Of a stretch of 64,000 bases of DNA, positions 27,503 to 40,582 are shown in pieces. The position numbers were made by a program, and so were the translations under genes. Source of the DNA: Pithys albifrons albifrons. Its lineage: Eukaryota > Chordata > Aves > Passeriformes > Thamnophilidae. The DNA lies in assembly GCF_047495875.1 (NCBI RefSeq), contig NC_092458.1:109246227-109310226 (forward strand), given 5' to 3'. Every line of letters begins with the position of its first letter. Position 1 is the stretch's first letter. The notes beneath the pieces were generated by a model, which did not search any database, was not told where the DNA came from, and was given only the letters and a program-made list of their open reading frames with translations.

Positions 27503-28302
27503 TTATACGAGGCTTTACTCTTAAGATATGATTAATTTCTCTTAAGAGCTTGAAATATTATTATTTCTAGCCCAAGATGAAAACTGCCACATAGCACTTT
27601 ACTGAAAGGTCCTTAACAAATGGAATTCCAGGTGTGTAAATTTTTGTTATTTACAAAGGTTTGGGCAATGGTAAATAAGCATGCCTTTGGTAATGTGGCA
27701 GTGCCTGTTGCAAACTTTGTGCCAGGCAGTGCTGCATAAGAATTTGATGTGCTTTTGAGATAAAGCATCTCATCTCTTCTGCTTGGATGCCCAGTGTTGA
27801 ACAATATTCATGCTGGGTCTGCTCCACTGAGGCTGAGATATTTAATCTTCGGCTTGCTGGAGGGTTTTGAGACCTGTTAACAGGGTGAGGTTCAGGCAGG
27901 GAGCAGTCTGCCAGCCTATTCCAGTCCCAAGTGTGACAGCCTTGTTGTAAGAATATTTCGCTTGCATCTCTTTCTCCCTCTGATGATACTGTAATGAGAT
28001 TTTTTACATGGCATCAAAACGGTTCTGCAAATAACTAGGGCAAAATCCTTCCCCAGGGAAGGAAATAGCAATGCTATGGGAGGGAATACATCAAATTCAG
28101 GATTTTTGCAGGTGGTCCCCAGGGCAGAATTCAGGAGGCAGAGCTGAACCTGACCATACTCTTGTGTACAAGAGTTCCTCCAGAAAGAGAGGCGTCCCCC
28201 ACTGAACAATGGGTGAAGCAGTGGCAGATCATTTCCTTCTTTCTTCCCCACAACCCCCACCCCCATCTTTAATATTAATGTCTTTATGAAAAAAAAGAAA
28301 AC

Positions 28303-28322
28303 CAAACAACAACAACAACAAA
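28303..28322. repeat. (AAC)n microsatellite
   Basis: Short AAC repeat immediately after an A-rich run and before a C-rich run; interrupted and probably not very polymorphic. Confidence 0.65.
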
Positions 28323-29248
28323 ACCCCCCACCAAAACATTCTCTCTCAAAACCTGTGATTGGAAGAAAATCTAAGTGAAGGCAGAGATATCAAGTTAAAT
28401 GCTACCATCAACATGTTTTGGTTAGTGCTTTCTAAAAGCACATTTGAAATATTTTGAAAGGTAACCTTGAAGATGTGAAATGGCATTTCATGTTGCTTTT
28501 TTCTCACTTGCCTAAATGTTTTTCATTGCTTCTAACTTTGTTCAGGCTTCAGTTTCTGATTTGAAACCTTGTATCCTTAAGGTCTGTCTTGCACTGATGA
28601 CTGCCTGAATTTTCTATCACTGATCCTAAAGTGTGTTCATACTCCTGTAAATGTATTAACCTTTTGGTTTCCACGGATGTCTGTAATTTCACTCTCCTCC
28701 TCTTATGGGAGGAAAGGCAAAACCAGAAAAGTACAAGCAGTGAGATGGTTAACTGGCTCCAAGGCAGATGTTCATGTTGCTCTAATTTTGACAAAAGTAC
28801 ATTGGCTTCCTGTGAAGCAAAGAATTGATTTTTAAACATAGTATTTGCAGACCAAGCACTGTGTGGCTCAAGTCCAGCTCTCTTGAAAGACTTATTAACA
28901 ACCCCTCACATTCTCTTTGTTCTTTTGAAAATCATCAACTGCTTCAGACACCTACTGTAGCTTCCTGTGGTTCATATACTAGCATTTTTTTTGATGGCTG
29001 CTTCTCTAATCTATTGGACATTTATAGTCTATTTTTTGAAGCTTTTAGAACATTTTTTAACATCCTTCATTAGGTAATTGTAAGAAGTCATCCTGTTCTT
29101 TTTCTGTAAACAAGAATTTGCTTGCAATTTCTTAGATTATGCTTTTCTGTTATACAATCAAGAGATTTTGTCTTATCCAAATCATATTTCTAAGTAATTT
29201 ATTCCAAATATTTTTATTTTTTTAAGGATTATAAATATCGTGACTAGT

Positions 29249-29344
29249 ATTTTATTATTTTATTTTATTATTTTATTTTATTATTCATTTTATTTTATTT
29301 TATTTTAAATTTTTATTTCTTTTTTATTTTATTTCTTTTTATTT
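29249..29344. repeat. (TTTTA)n-type simple repeat
   Basis: Nearly 100 bases made of TTTTA, TTTTATTA and related units, interrupted by a few C residues. This is the longest A/T pentamer tract in the window. It could be an expanded poly(A) tail on the minus strand, but nothing gene-like adjoins it. Confidence 0.8.
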
Positions 29345-32119
29345 GTTATTACTAATTTACTTAGGAACAGGTTTCTAGAATTATCAGACATTTTAGTGTT
29401 AATATCCATCATCTCCTCTGATGCATGCCATAGTTTTACAACATATAATACAGGAAATACATCCCATGTTATATTATGGGAACAGCAGGTCTTTGCAAAG
29501 TGAGACTGGGAATGGCCTTCCAGTACAGGGAATGGCTGACATTGTCACTGGTCACAGTACAAGTCAGGTTGAGTGGCTCAGACAGTGGAGTCAGGCATGC
29601 TAGGAAGGTGTTCTAGACAGAATAGTTAAACCAGCTTTGTTTTAACAAACTGTTGAATGCCACAGCAATATCTCTGTTTATATACACATTTGGATAAATT
29701 TGTGTGCCTACAAGACATATGGAAAAGGACCTAGAGGTCTGTCTATTTTCACTGTATTGTTTGTCCTCAAACACTCAATAGTTTGTGACTAAACTTTATC
29801 CTAGTGAGGAAATTACAGACATGCAGGAATAAATCTAACCCTTACATTCAGAAATTTCCTTATACTTGTGGTTTTTATTAAATTCTATTACTTATTTATG
29901 TATATACAAAATTTATGTATTTATATGTAAAAATCCCCCTCTTAATCTTTTCCCATGCTGAATGTGTTCATTCATCACCTGCTGCATGTGTAAACACAGA
30001 GTAAGCCTAAGTTTTCTATTTCCATTTCCAAAATGCACATATTATTCAAGTAAATGCATAATATAACATTGTCCAGAGCTAAATCTGTAATTGAGTAAAT
30101 ATGTATTTGAAGGAGTGTTTAGTTTCAGATAAAAATTGAGGCAAAATCTAGTAACAAAACATTCAGCTTTTTGTCACTAATTTCCCAACTTTCTTCTTTT
30201 TCAGAAAAAATATTCTAAAAATAATATTATGTTCCAATTGCATTCACTTGTTATTCACTCTTGTATTCAGAGTTCCTTATGCTACCACTTGTAACATTTT
30301 AAGCAAATTGACTGTAGTTTACAGATGCTGAGGATCAGTCTTGGTGAAGGGATGACATGTAGAAAAAAGAAGGTAACATCATCTTTGCATTTTCTTTCAA
30401 ATCCAGTGTTATTAACTAAGATCTTATTAAAATATCCTCCAAAATACAAATGTTATTATACTGAAGAAAGAAGTAATGCCAGAATTTCAGAGCATTTTAC
30501 CATGGTTTTCTAAATAGTTTTCCCAGGATAGGTGCAACTGTACAGTATTTTACTTCATTTTTTTTCCTCTTTGACTTCCATATATAGAATTGTAGAACAG
30601 AAAGAAAAGTGTCTGTGACACTCACACCCATCATGGACCATCCTTAGAATGTTCAGTCTTTTTCCAAGACTCCAATGATAGTTTCAGGAAAAAAAGTAAT
30701 TCTCAGTGATTTCTTCTCTCTCTCTTTCTTCTCATTTCTGTTTCAGAAAGTAACTTTTCTTCTTTATAACAAGTGAAATTGATCCCATTTTATCACAATT
30801 TAGATCTTCTGATTCCCTCCAGCAGACTCAATCTGCAGTGTGTTATGTTTGACATACCTGAGTCAGAGCTTAAATTCAAACTTTTGTCCCTGTTAGAGAA
30901 GGCAGAAAAATCTGCTGGCATAAATTGAATGAACCTTAATGCCTAGATAAAAATGTCACTCCTTTAAAACTGAGTAACATCAACGTGCAAAATACCACCA
31001 TGATGGACTGTAATAGAACAAAATGTTCCTAGAATGACTAGCTTTCTTATCAGTTTTATTGTTTTTTATATCTTACTGAATTTCAAAATGCTGCATGTGA
31101 TTCAGATCATTTATTCAGACTGCTGTGTGAATGGTCTTCCAAAGCAGGTTTTATGATATTTGATTTTTATTATTTTACAGTAAATAAATAAAAGCTTGAA
31201 AATAAACAGTAGGAAAAGCATGAATAAAAGCCACTGGTGTTTTACAAATCAAAACCATTATGCCTACACTTAAGGGCAGTTATGACTCAGACTGTAAGCA
31301 ATTTTTTTGTGGTGACTAATCATTAGGAAAAATAGGTGCCATAATTTTCATAGCACTGCTATTATCCATCCTTCTCTCAGGATAAATTACAACAGAAATG
31401 TACTTCTTTAAGGTGTGATGGGGTGTATGGCATCCTTTTCCCAACCATCTAATGAGGCTCTCCAAAGATAATAATGTTGGGAAATACTAAAGATATGGAT
31501 AAAGCCAATTTAAATATATATTTACTGTGAAGTATAAAGAAGACAAAAGAGAGATGGATTCACATAGCAAAAAACCTGAGCCTCAGCTAGGGAAATTCTT
31601 CTGCTGTGTATGCAGTGGCTACAGCTCTGCCAAAAATGATCACCTGCAGAAAATCACGCTTTGCACATTCTCAAAGAAGCAGGACATTTTTTACCCTGCA
31701 GCTTTTTTCTTTCATGACTAAAAGAACCTTTCATGAAGCACAGATCATTTTTGTGTGTGAATACTTGCTAAAGGTAAAATATCCTCCAACACTTACATTC
31801 CAGTGCTAGGCACTGAAAGGTTCAGAAATCTACTGGTTGAGTGCTGCAACACCTGCTTGGCCTTAAGGGTACCTGAGGTTGAGGATTAAGCAACTAAGAA
31901 GTTTAGCCCAGGCAAATCCATGATGGGTCGGTCTATCTGCAGGTCTTGGGCATCACAGTCAGGTGGCCCCTTGAGTAAAATCTGCTGCTTGCAGCTGGAA
32001 ACAGAATCCTACAAAGAGCAAGTCCTTGGCCAAGGTCTATTCATGATCCAAGGTGATATTTTACTCATATGATCTAGCCCTGCCATCCCCATAAGTTAAG
32101 AAATTAAAAATAAAATTAT

Positions 32120-32145
32120 CAGGTGCCCTCACTCATGGGCACCTG
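32120..32145. repeat. Hairpin with perfect 9-bp stem
   Basis: CAGGTGCCC, an 8-base loop, then GGGCACCTG. Each arm contains a CAGGTG/CACCTG E-box of the type bound by ZEB and Snail repressors. It may be a paired binding site or chance. Confidence 0.6.
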
Positions 32146-33296
32146 AGCCAAGGCAGCCCAGACTTCTTCATGTGATATTTACAGCTATAATCATGTATCA
32201 CATTTCCCTTTAAAATGAGACCGCTGTGAAGAAAATGTGGTGGTTGTGTTTATCAACACATACCTGTAAAGCAGTCTTTATCAGATTCAATAATGCTTAG
32301 GGTATGTGCTCAGGAAATGGAAAGTTTTATCTGTCTTAGAGTTCCCCTGCCCCATTTCTCATTTCAAAGTTGTTCCAGCAAGCAGGGGACAAGTGAGGCT
32401 GGAGGAATGGGGGCATTGCCTGTCCCCTTCCCTCCATGCCAGGAAGAGATCTGTCAACTCAAACTGAATTTCCAGCTGGTGCTCAGTATGTTTGGGAACA
32501 AGGATTTTTGGAAGCCAGGGGCCATAAAACACCTGCTTACTCTTATTAATGAGATTTTCCTGCTGCCACTCATACCACATGAAACATCTTTTTGTCTTAT
32601 GGAAGCTCAATCACAAGTGTTGCATATTGATTTCTTGGGAGAAACTATGAATTCTCCCAAAAAATATTTTCTAATGAATGTTTATAGTAGCTTCTGAAGA
32701 GCTATGTAAGCTCTAGTTTTAATTAACTAGTGTGATACAAATATGAATCCATAGGCAATTAATTGTATAGACATTTTGACTATATAAATAAATATTACAA
32801 AATAATTTCAACATGCCAAACAGAAGTCTTCCTTAGCTGATATTAGTATGAAGAAATAAAATAAAAATGAAAATATTTTTAAAAATAAAAGATTCTGAAT
32901 GAAAATTAAAGATTCAATTATTCCAAGTATTTACCTATATATATTTTCAGAGCTATATGTGTATGTATATAAATGGAGGAAAATATGAATTGTTTTGCTT
33001 ATAGCATTTCATATTACCTTACGTGAATTTCAGAGCGCAACGCATTCAGCTCAGATTTCTGAAGTGTCTTCATCCAGGAGAAATGTTTAGAGAAACAGCA
33101 GTTCTTCAAAGTAATTCTTTATAGAATTCTTGTGGGTATCATCATCTTTTCTTATGTAAAAACAGAAAGCTGGCAAGACGAACAGACATTGCAAAAATTA
33201 TGCCAGACTAGCAGACAATAAAATACATGCTAATGTCCCATCAAATCTATTCATTTTGTACTAAAGTAGGAAGATGTGGAGTGGCATCAGAGTATA

Positions 33297-33316
33297 GAAA
33301 TAAATAAATAAATAAA
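33297..33316. repeat. (AAAT)n microsatellite
   Basis: About four to five consecutive AAAT units. Confidence 0.75.
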
Positions 33317-36300
33317 CATAATATTTAGCCAACTTTCAGAAAACCAATTTTAATTTGAATCTCTTGAGAGCAGAATACATTCAAAGTCACATATAATCAT
33401 GGGAATTAGCATGATTCGAAACATATAGAATGAAAAACACATGGAATTACATACAGACCCTTTCCAAGCTCAGGGAAGATTCACCAACAGCAAAGTGCTG
33501 GATGATAGAAAAAACCCAACTCTGTACTTAATGAGATGAATTCTTCTTTCTACAGTTTCAGAAGACAGAAAACAAGCAGAGAGTAAGAAAACAGCACAGA
33601 ATTCAGGGGCTTGTCCACAAAAGCTTTTGGAGTGTCTGGTGTTTTGTCCGGCATTTTGAGGCCTTCATCAGAGATCCCTAACTCTGGATTGAAACCACTG
33701 ACAGCAAAGGGACCTTGTTTTCCCTGATAGTATTAACATCATAGAAGTTGTACTGAGTGATCCATTTCCAGCATAAATAGAGCCTTGTTTTGCTTTTTTA
33801 TACAGGAGACAGAAGAGATATCACTTGCAGCACCGTGTGTAATTCTTGTTGCCTGTGTTCAGGAAGATTAAGTGTATCAGAATGATTGAGGGAGTGGGAG
33901 CCTTACTTATAGGGGCAAAGAAAGGATGTAGCAAAACAAAGGCAATGTTTGAATGTATGAAAGACAAGGATGGAGCAGGGAGACATTTCTCTCAGCTAAG
34001 AGATAACACTTGCCAAAGCATAAATAGGGATAACTTCAGCACATGTGAATTTATGAGGAAAATTATAAGCAGCCTCCAAATTCTCAGAGTAACGAGACTG
34101 GAAAAAAAATAGGTGCTGGGAATTTTAACTGCTTGCAATATTAGTTCTGCTGCAGGACTGCAGAAGCAAATGTTTGGTGTACTCACCCGAAACAGGAGAA
34201 GGTCCCTTTCCGCCTGTTTCCCATTTTCTTGAGAGTTTGAACTTGCATCAGAGTATGTAAGCTAAATATTTTGGAAATCAAATACTAAGTACTTGCTAAG
34301 TACTTTCAGCAAAAGTATCTACATTTGCCTTCCCGAAAGCTGAAATGTATATGTTTATACTTAAGTTTGTAGATTTTAACTGCTTTTGTGTAAATAGATC
34401 AATACACTAAACATAGTTTATGTGACACTAATAAATGTGTTTCCTCGGCATGGGTCACAAGCATGTTCTCTGAGCAGATGTTGGAAACGTTCAATGGGTG
34501 CTTAAAACTTTAAAGGCTATTTTAAGTAGAATTATCATTCTCCAAAGTAACCTGTTGTTCAAATGTAAACTTGAAGTAAATCATACTCTTGTACCTTGTT
34601 AGTTCTAAAACCTCAGGTTACTAAGGGATCTTTGGATATTCATACAATTTCTTTCTACTGCCAAGTAATTGAATAACAAGGCTACTAACATAACTACTGT
34701 GTGTTCCAGAGTTGTTAATCTGCCCAGTATATTTGTGATTTCATTGGGATGCTGTTGATTACAATGGTTACAAATTAATTTATTCTTTGCAAAGAATTCT
34801 ATTCACAGGGAATTGCAATGACAAGTATATTACTGATGCACTGGCTTTCTATAAGGCTATTAATTCAACCTTTAATAATGTAACCACATTCTTTAAATGA
34901 ACACATGTATTTTCAATTATAAACATTGAAGTGATAGGTATGGGAGAAAAAGAATATTACCATTGCATATTTGGTTATACAAGCAGAAGGTCAAACCTTC
35001 ATTATCACTATATTCTCTTTGGGAATTTGACAGAGGCTATGTTACCAGTAAGATAATTAACATCACAAAAAGATTTATGAACTTTTAGGCTGATTTTTCT
35101 TCTGACAATTTATTTTCATACCTATGGAAAATGACATGTCAGTTAGGCCTGATGTTTTAAAACAATTTTATTATGTATATTTTTGGTTTTATAATGAGAC
35201 TACAGCAAGATAAAATGGAACAATAGTAAATTTATGCTTTTTGAGTATGAAGTCCAGACTGCAAATGAATTCAGTTTTCTGAAAACTATAAAAATTGTAA
35301 AAAGTCATTCCTGAAACTCTCTTTTTGGAAGTCTTATAAGTGTAGTGGAAAGAGAACAGAAAATTAATTTCTCCCTATGGCAATCTTAATTCTCTAGACT
35401 TATGGACTTCTCCAGGTGGTGTTTTTCTTGCACAGCTTTATGCCTTTGTTTACTCTGCATTTTTAGCCTGTATTTACATGGGCTTTGTTGTTTCAGTGCT
35501 CAAGTTAACAAACACCTGACAGCTGTAGAGTAGGTATTGCAACCCACTTCAGTGCCCAGAAACAGATCATGTAGGGCACATCCATCAAAGTGGCACCTGG
35601 AGAACCCTGGGAAGGATTCTCTGTCTTAATGATACTTTGACAACAGGGGAAGTGCCTTCAGAGATTTGTCTCTGAGTGTAACATGGGAGGAGTTAACAGA
35701 TTGGTTCCCTTCCTAATTTATCATTTGTCAGGCCTTCAGGTAGATAATATTTTAATCCTGAATTTTTCATTGTCTGGTATTCTGGACTTAATTTTCACAC
35801 TATGTTATGTCAAAACAAGAGTAAATCATTCAAAACGAGGAGAAATAGATTTTTGTAGAAATAACAGAAGAGAGTGGGCGCTTTTTTATTTTTAATTTGG
35901 GAAGATAGGTCTATTTAGTTTAATACATCTTTAGTTTTTTAGATAAATAGCCTGGATTAAATAAAATCAAATAAAACAATTACTGATTTGGGTTCTGTTT
36001 GTAAATTTATGCCATCTATAAGTTTGGATTATTTCAATTCTTTGAAAAGGTCATCTTTTGACACTTTTTCATCATTAGAAAGATGAAAAAGTTCTGAAAA
36101 GGACTGATAAAACCTCTAGTCAGGCAAAAGAACTGAGTCTTGTCAAGCTAAAATATAAAACAACTTTAAGCTTTTTTTTCCCCCCTCAAAAATACGACAA
36201 CTTCATTTTCCAAAATGTAAGAATAAATGCTATTGCTTAAGGTAACAGTTAAAAAGATGTTAAACCTTAATAACAACAAAAAAGCTAGGCTGGCATATTT

Positions 36301-37099
36301 GTTTATGTATGTCAAAATTGTCTGTCCTCTTTAATCCTCACCAAGAACTGTCTATGTAAGGTTTAGACCTGAACTTAAGAAGAAAGGAAATAAATATCTG
36401 CAGAGAGGCCATGTCTTTTATTTAGACATGTAAATAAGCAAACAGAATTTCAAAAATGCTAATCCTGCTGGTAATTCCTATTAGGGTCCTTCATAAGTCT
36501 GAAAAACTGGCCAGGCACATGTTATCACGGGTTTAGGGTTGTAATCTCAGGCCTACATTTAGCTTGTGGTTTGTTGGGGTTTTTTTACCCTAATGATGAC
36601 ACATCCATGAGCAAACCAAATAAAACTGAGAGAGATGGGTAAATAATATATAAAAAAATGGATAATAATTTTCCAGAAATAAAGAGAATGGTTAAATTTT
36701 GCAAACTCCCCTTACTGTGTTATTTTTTGTGAACTCTGGGAAAAAAAACCCCAAATGTACTGTGAGACAAAATTTTGCTTTGTTATTAATATTTTAAAAG
36801 TAATATACATCTAGGCTTTATGTCTTCAAATTATTGGATATGTAGATTCTTCAGTGTCAGCTGGTGCTCCAATTCCTCTTAAATTTTGGCATTTTCTCCA
36901 CTGTTTTTCTTCTCACTGCTTCTTTTTCAATCATTTTCTCCTAGGGTTTTTCTCCTTGTTATTCTTATCTCTGCCTTTTCTCTTTCTGTTCACTTTCCTG
37001 TACTGCTTCTCATTTTTCTTTCCCATTTGCATCTGTTTTCTCTGTATTTTATATTTGTTAAGTTTCTCATCCTCCACTCTCCCTTCAGTTCTTGTGTTC

Positions 37100-37104
37100 C
37101 CTTT
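37100..37104. repeat. Left target-site duplication CCTTT
   Basis: Identical to 37729-37733 on the other side of the LTR; made by integrase during insertion. Confidence 0.85.
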
Positions 37105-37728
37105 TGTTATGGGTTTAGCCAGGTGGGCCTAAACTTAGGTTTTAAAGTTCAGCTAGGCCTAGGTTTGTCAGCTGATTTAATCTGGGCTGAGTTAGCTAAC
37201 AGCTGACTTCTTCCAGCCAATAATATTGTATTCCACACCATACTACATCATCTCAAAGGGGGTAAAATCCAGTGTGTGGGAGTGGCTTGGTTAGTTCCAT
37301 CATGGCTGCACTAAGAGGAGGACATCTAGCAGCTCCTCTCCTATGCTGGGCCCTGCTCCTGTTTCCTGTGCTTGCATTTTGTTTGCATTCAGGGAAGTAG
37401 AAATATTTTGTTGTTATACTTTCTCTTTCTTGCTGAGTGTCTTTTGCAGTGCTTATGAATTTAGAGTAATGGGCTTTATATTAATTGGGGAGTGGGGAGT
37501 TATTCCTTGTTATATATATATGTAACTTGTGTAAGTGTGTGTTATATTGTAGTTTCCTCTTAATAGTCTCTTCTCTGTATAAATACATGTAGTTAGTTTC
37601 AGCATAAACCTGGTTTTGAGGGTTTTTCTTTTCTCTCCTTCTTCTTTTCCCTTAGCTGGTTGGGGGTAGGAGGAACCCTCTTCACTCTGTCCTGGACAGT
37701 TGGCGTTTTGCCAGCTCAACCCAGGACA
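37105..37728 (+). mobile_element. Solo LTR with 5-bp target-site duplication
   Basis: The element begins TGTTATGGGTTTAGCCAGG and ends CTCAACCCAGGACA, with TG...CA ends as in retroviral LTRs. It is flanked on both sides by CCTTT (37100-37104 and 37729-37733), a perfect 5-bp duplication. Length is 624 bp. It has a CCAAT word at 37217-37221 and a TATA-like TATAAATA at 37578-37585. The 5-bp duplication fits ERVL-type or some class I avian elements. No internal retroviral sequence is present, so the provirus has collapsed to one LTR. The transcript start and poly(A) site cannot be fixed from the sequence. The family name is not asserted; the style of the termini suggests a songbird family. Confidence 0.9.
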
Positions 37729-37733
37729 CCTTT
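37729..37733. repeat. Right target-site duplication CCTTT
   Basis: Partner of 37100-37104. Its exact identity argues that the LTR ends are correctly placed. Confidence 0.85.
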
Positions 37734-38439
37734 CACTTCACTCACAATTTCTTCAGTTTCTCATTCTTTAAATCAGTCTGTGTTTCTTCTACCTTTGCAA
37801 TTTGCTTAGTTTACATACACTGCTTTTTCCCATTTCATCCATGTGTATCCCCTGCGGGGAGTCTCAGTGAAGGTTTTCTTTTGTTTCCTGATCGTTCTCT
37901 TTGCCTTAGAGTCAGTCACTGTAAACACTGCAGATATCATGAACAACAATTTTAGAGGCAATCCCATCATCATTTTAGGAAGTGATCCCAGCATGCTGGT
38001 TTCCCATGTATTGGTAGTTCAAGATACACACATGATTACATCTCTTTTTTTCTGTGGTGCTATCCCATTTCTATGATAACACATCTACCATTTGTGTGTG
38101 ATGGAGACTCTGGCCAGTGGATCCTTTTAGCAGATCAAACTACCTATAATATATAGAATGTATTGAAGAAACTTAACATTAGTAATTCTGCCATGAAGTC
38201 CATAAACTAAATGGAATTAAACCAGCATTTTTATTGCCCTTTTTTAAAACAATCTTTGAATGTGGTCAAAGAACAGAATAAACAAATTTTACATTCTTTC
38301 TATTTGAAATAATAATAATAATTTTTTTCCTCAGAAAAGTTCTTAGATAACAGCATTTCTGTGCTTATTGATTTTTTTTTCAATGCCTGTCTAACATGTA
38401 GTGCAAGACTTCCCCCAGAAGGGGGACTGTGATGTTATG
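37734..38439. other. Unassigned spacer
   Basis: Unique DNA between an LTR and a CR1 scrap. Opposite-strand open frames at 37806-38076 (62 and 77 codons) overlap each other and show no family features. Confidence 0.5.
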
Positions 38440-38525
38440 ATAGAATTCCAGAATCACTAAGATTGAAAAAGACCTCTAAGATCAGGTCCAACCATCAACC
38501 TGCTTCCAAGTAATGCCAGTACTAG
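38440..38525 (-). mobile_element. CR1 LINE 3' terminal fragment
   Basis: The plus strand reads ATAGAATTCCAGAATCACTA, then AGATTGAAAAAGACCTCTAAGATC and CAGGTCCAACCATCAACCTG. This is the reverse of the CR1 tail and 3' untranslated region ('...GGTTGGACTTGATGATCTTAGAGGTC...'). Similarity fades after about 38525. It is a 5'-truncated relic. Confidence 0.8.
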
Positions 38526-40582
38526 AGTCAGAGCCTGTGTTGCTGACTCTAAGAAAGATTTTCAAACCTACAGGTTTGTGTAGCCAACTTTCGCTGGTAC
38601 AGACATGATGATTATTATAATTCTACTAGAAAAGGGCTTCAGTGTGTTCCACACAGTTGTATGTGCTCTTCCACTTGGCAGGAGCAATATTAATTAGGGT
38701 AACAATGTGTATTTTAGCTTTTGCATTTTATAAGTGATCTTTTTTCTTAAAAAGTTGCAAAAATACTCATGATAAAGAGGAGCTTCAAGTTGGATGTAAG
38801 ACTTAGATAACCCTTTGGGGATTTAGGAAGAAGGTATGTATATGACTCTGGAGAGGCTTACACAGGGAGAGAAGTCCTGGCTTCTTTGTCCCATTTACTC
38901 TGTTGTAATGATAAATTCTGCTGTCTCAGAAGACACTCTGATGCTAAAAGCACAGGGCAGCCCAGGGGACCAGTGCCTCCCAGAGCAGAATTCCCATCTT
39001 TGGCCTGATTAGTCTTCCCTGTTTCATCTTTAAATAGAACTTCAATGGGAAAGAAGGAAAATTCCTCCTTCTTATACTGCCCTTTATATTTGGGATGAGG
39101 TTCTGCCTGTGGCAGCCAGTGAGTTACTACAGTTTGAGAAGTGTAACAAGCCTGGCTTTTTTATTTCCTGGTGTAAAAAACCCCAAATATGACAAAACAG
39201 CAAAGCAAACAAACCAAAGAAGCCAGCAACACTCTGCTTCAAAACCAAACCAAACCAAACCAAAAGCTGAAAAAAACTTGAGAAGGTAAACCACCTGTTT
39301 CATAAATTTCCGCTTCTGTTGGCTGGATTGTTAGGCTTGCTTATTGTGACACATTGCTATTTTTGGTACCAGAGATCCTTGCTTAGCATTTTTGCTGTGT
39401 GCTTGTTTGAGTAGCTCTAATTCACTTCCTGAGAAGACTCAGCTTCAGAGAAGTTGCCACATTTCTGGATCTGGATTGGCAGCAACAGCCACCAGACTGT
39501 TCAAGCTGAGGGAGTGCAGGGAATGTCACCCTGCAGTGGGTGCCCACTCATCTTCAGGTAGTTTCCATGCTTGCTAAACACTTGGGGTTTTAAGTTACTA
39601 ACTTGAAGCCTGCAGTCCACATCACATTTTTTTTTGGTTGCTAATGCTCTTTGAGATCTGATTCTGGTACTCTCTTAGATTGGACAGCTCCTTAACTTGC
39701 ATGAATAAGTGTTAAAATCACACACACAAAAAAATAGAAAACAAAGTCAGCATTTAATTTCTTCTACCAAAATGAGTAAATGTTAAAATATCAAGCATGT
39801 TTTTATTTTTCAGTATGTTATAGAGATATCATTTAGTTATAATGTCTTTAATTAATTATTTTTTTCTTTCCTATTCAACATCACTCAGATAATTAGAAAT
39901 GTTTAAATGGGTGATGTGAGTTTCATGATGCTGTCTGAAATACTTCACCTCTCTAAATCTGAATCATAAAGTTGTCTGTCTTTCTCTGGGCTAGAAAAGG
40001 ACCTAAGAAAAGTGCTCTGAAATGTAGGTGCAAAGGGTACTAAATTTAGCTTTTCACCTTCTATCCTTCAAGATTTTAGAACCTGATGTAGCTGCTCTGT
40101 GTCAGGGGGTAACAATGCCTGCAGCCTCTTGCAATAAATTGCTTTCTTGAAGTGCAGATAGTATATTTTTCTCTGGCCTTCTCCCTTGCTGGGAGTAGAT
40201 GCTGGTTACTTCCCTACATAAAACTTATCAGGCAGTTTGGGAAGGTAAGGAGGGGAATAAAATCCTGTATTTAAAATGTAATGATTAGAAAAAAAGAGAT
40301 GTAAAATTTGCAGCTTTCTTAAGCTTGAATATTTATTTGTGTCCCCAAAAAAGAGGAGAGGAACTACAGCAGAGTATTTTAACTGAATTGATCAGAAAAG
40401 TGTAGAAGAAAGAACCAATGTTATCTTTTACACTTCTTTTTACAACTTATTGCTACTATCATACTTACAACTATCATTCTGGAAATCATAAGAACTTCTA
40501 CAATTAAGACATTTCTAGAGAAACTTATATCTTACAAAGCAGTGTTGATACCAATATTTTGAAAGACAGTAGAATTTCCACA
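38526..40582. other. Unassigned DNA, no gene seen
   Basis: Holds an A/C-rich stretch at 39178-39290 with an (AACCA)n core (39241-39264). Otherwise unique. Open frames do not exceed 64 codons. Confidence 0.5.
39241..39264. repeat. (AACCA)n simple repeat
   Basis: Four to five consecutive AACCA units within a longer A/C-rich region. Confidence 0.75.

Larger units (their letters stand above)
22751..29248. other. Unassigned DNA, no gene seen
   Basis: Mostly unique sequence. Low-complexity G/T tracts occur at 25379-25411 and 27454-27502, an A/T-dinucleotide patch near 24096-24132, and an (AAC)n tract at 28303-28322. Stretches such as 23620-23870 and 26230-26570 have the even, non-repetitive texture of conserved non-coding sequence, but conservation cannot be judged from one genome. 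Open frames up to 130 codons (25240-25632, minus) resemble no known protein. Confidence 0.5.
29345..37099. other. Unassigned DNA, no gene seen
   Basis: No exon, RNA gene or mobile element recognised. A 134-codon open frame (32293-32697, plus) and a 67-codon frame at 31606-31809 have no family signature. An (AAAT)n tract lies at 33297-33316 and a 9-bp hairpin at 32120-32145. The block 36880-37100 is pyrimidine-rich on the plus strand (CTTCTTT-like) and runs up to the LTR at 37105, so the hydrophobic open frames there (up to 106 codons) reflect composition, not membrane proteins. Confidence 0.5.

Noticed and set aside
31527..31721. Cys/His-containing peptide resembling a zinc finger
   Set aside because: The spacing does not fit a C2H2 finger and there is only one partial unit in AT-rich DNA.
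32293..32697. 134-codon open frame, plus strand
   Set aside because: No domain, no recognisable similarity, composition like its flanks, and the opposite strand is also open for 83 codons.
36528..36545. GGGTTTAGGGTT, telomere-like
   Set aside because: Fewer than two repeat units; not an interstitial telomere.
36854..37206. Overlapping hydrophobic open frames (92 and 106 codons) that look like membrane segments
   Set aside because: The DNA is a pyrimidine-rich tract, which translates to F, L and S in any frame; one frame runs on into the LTR.
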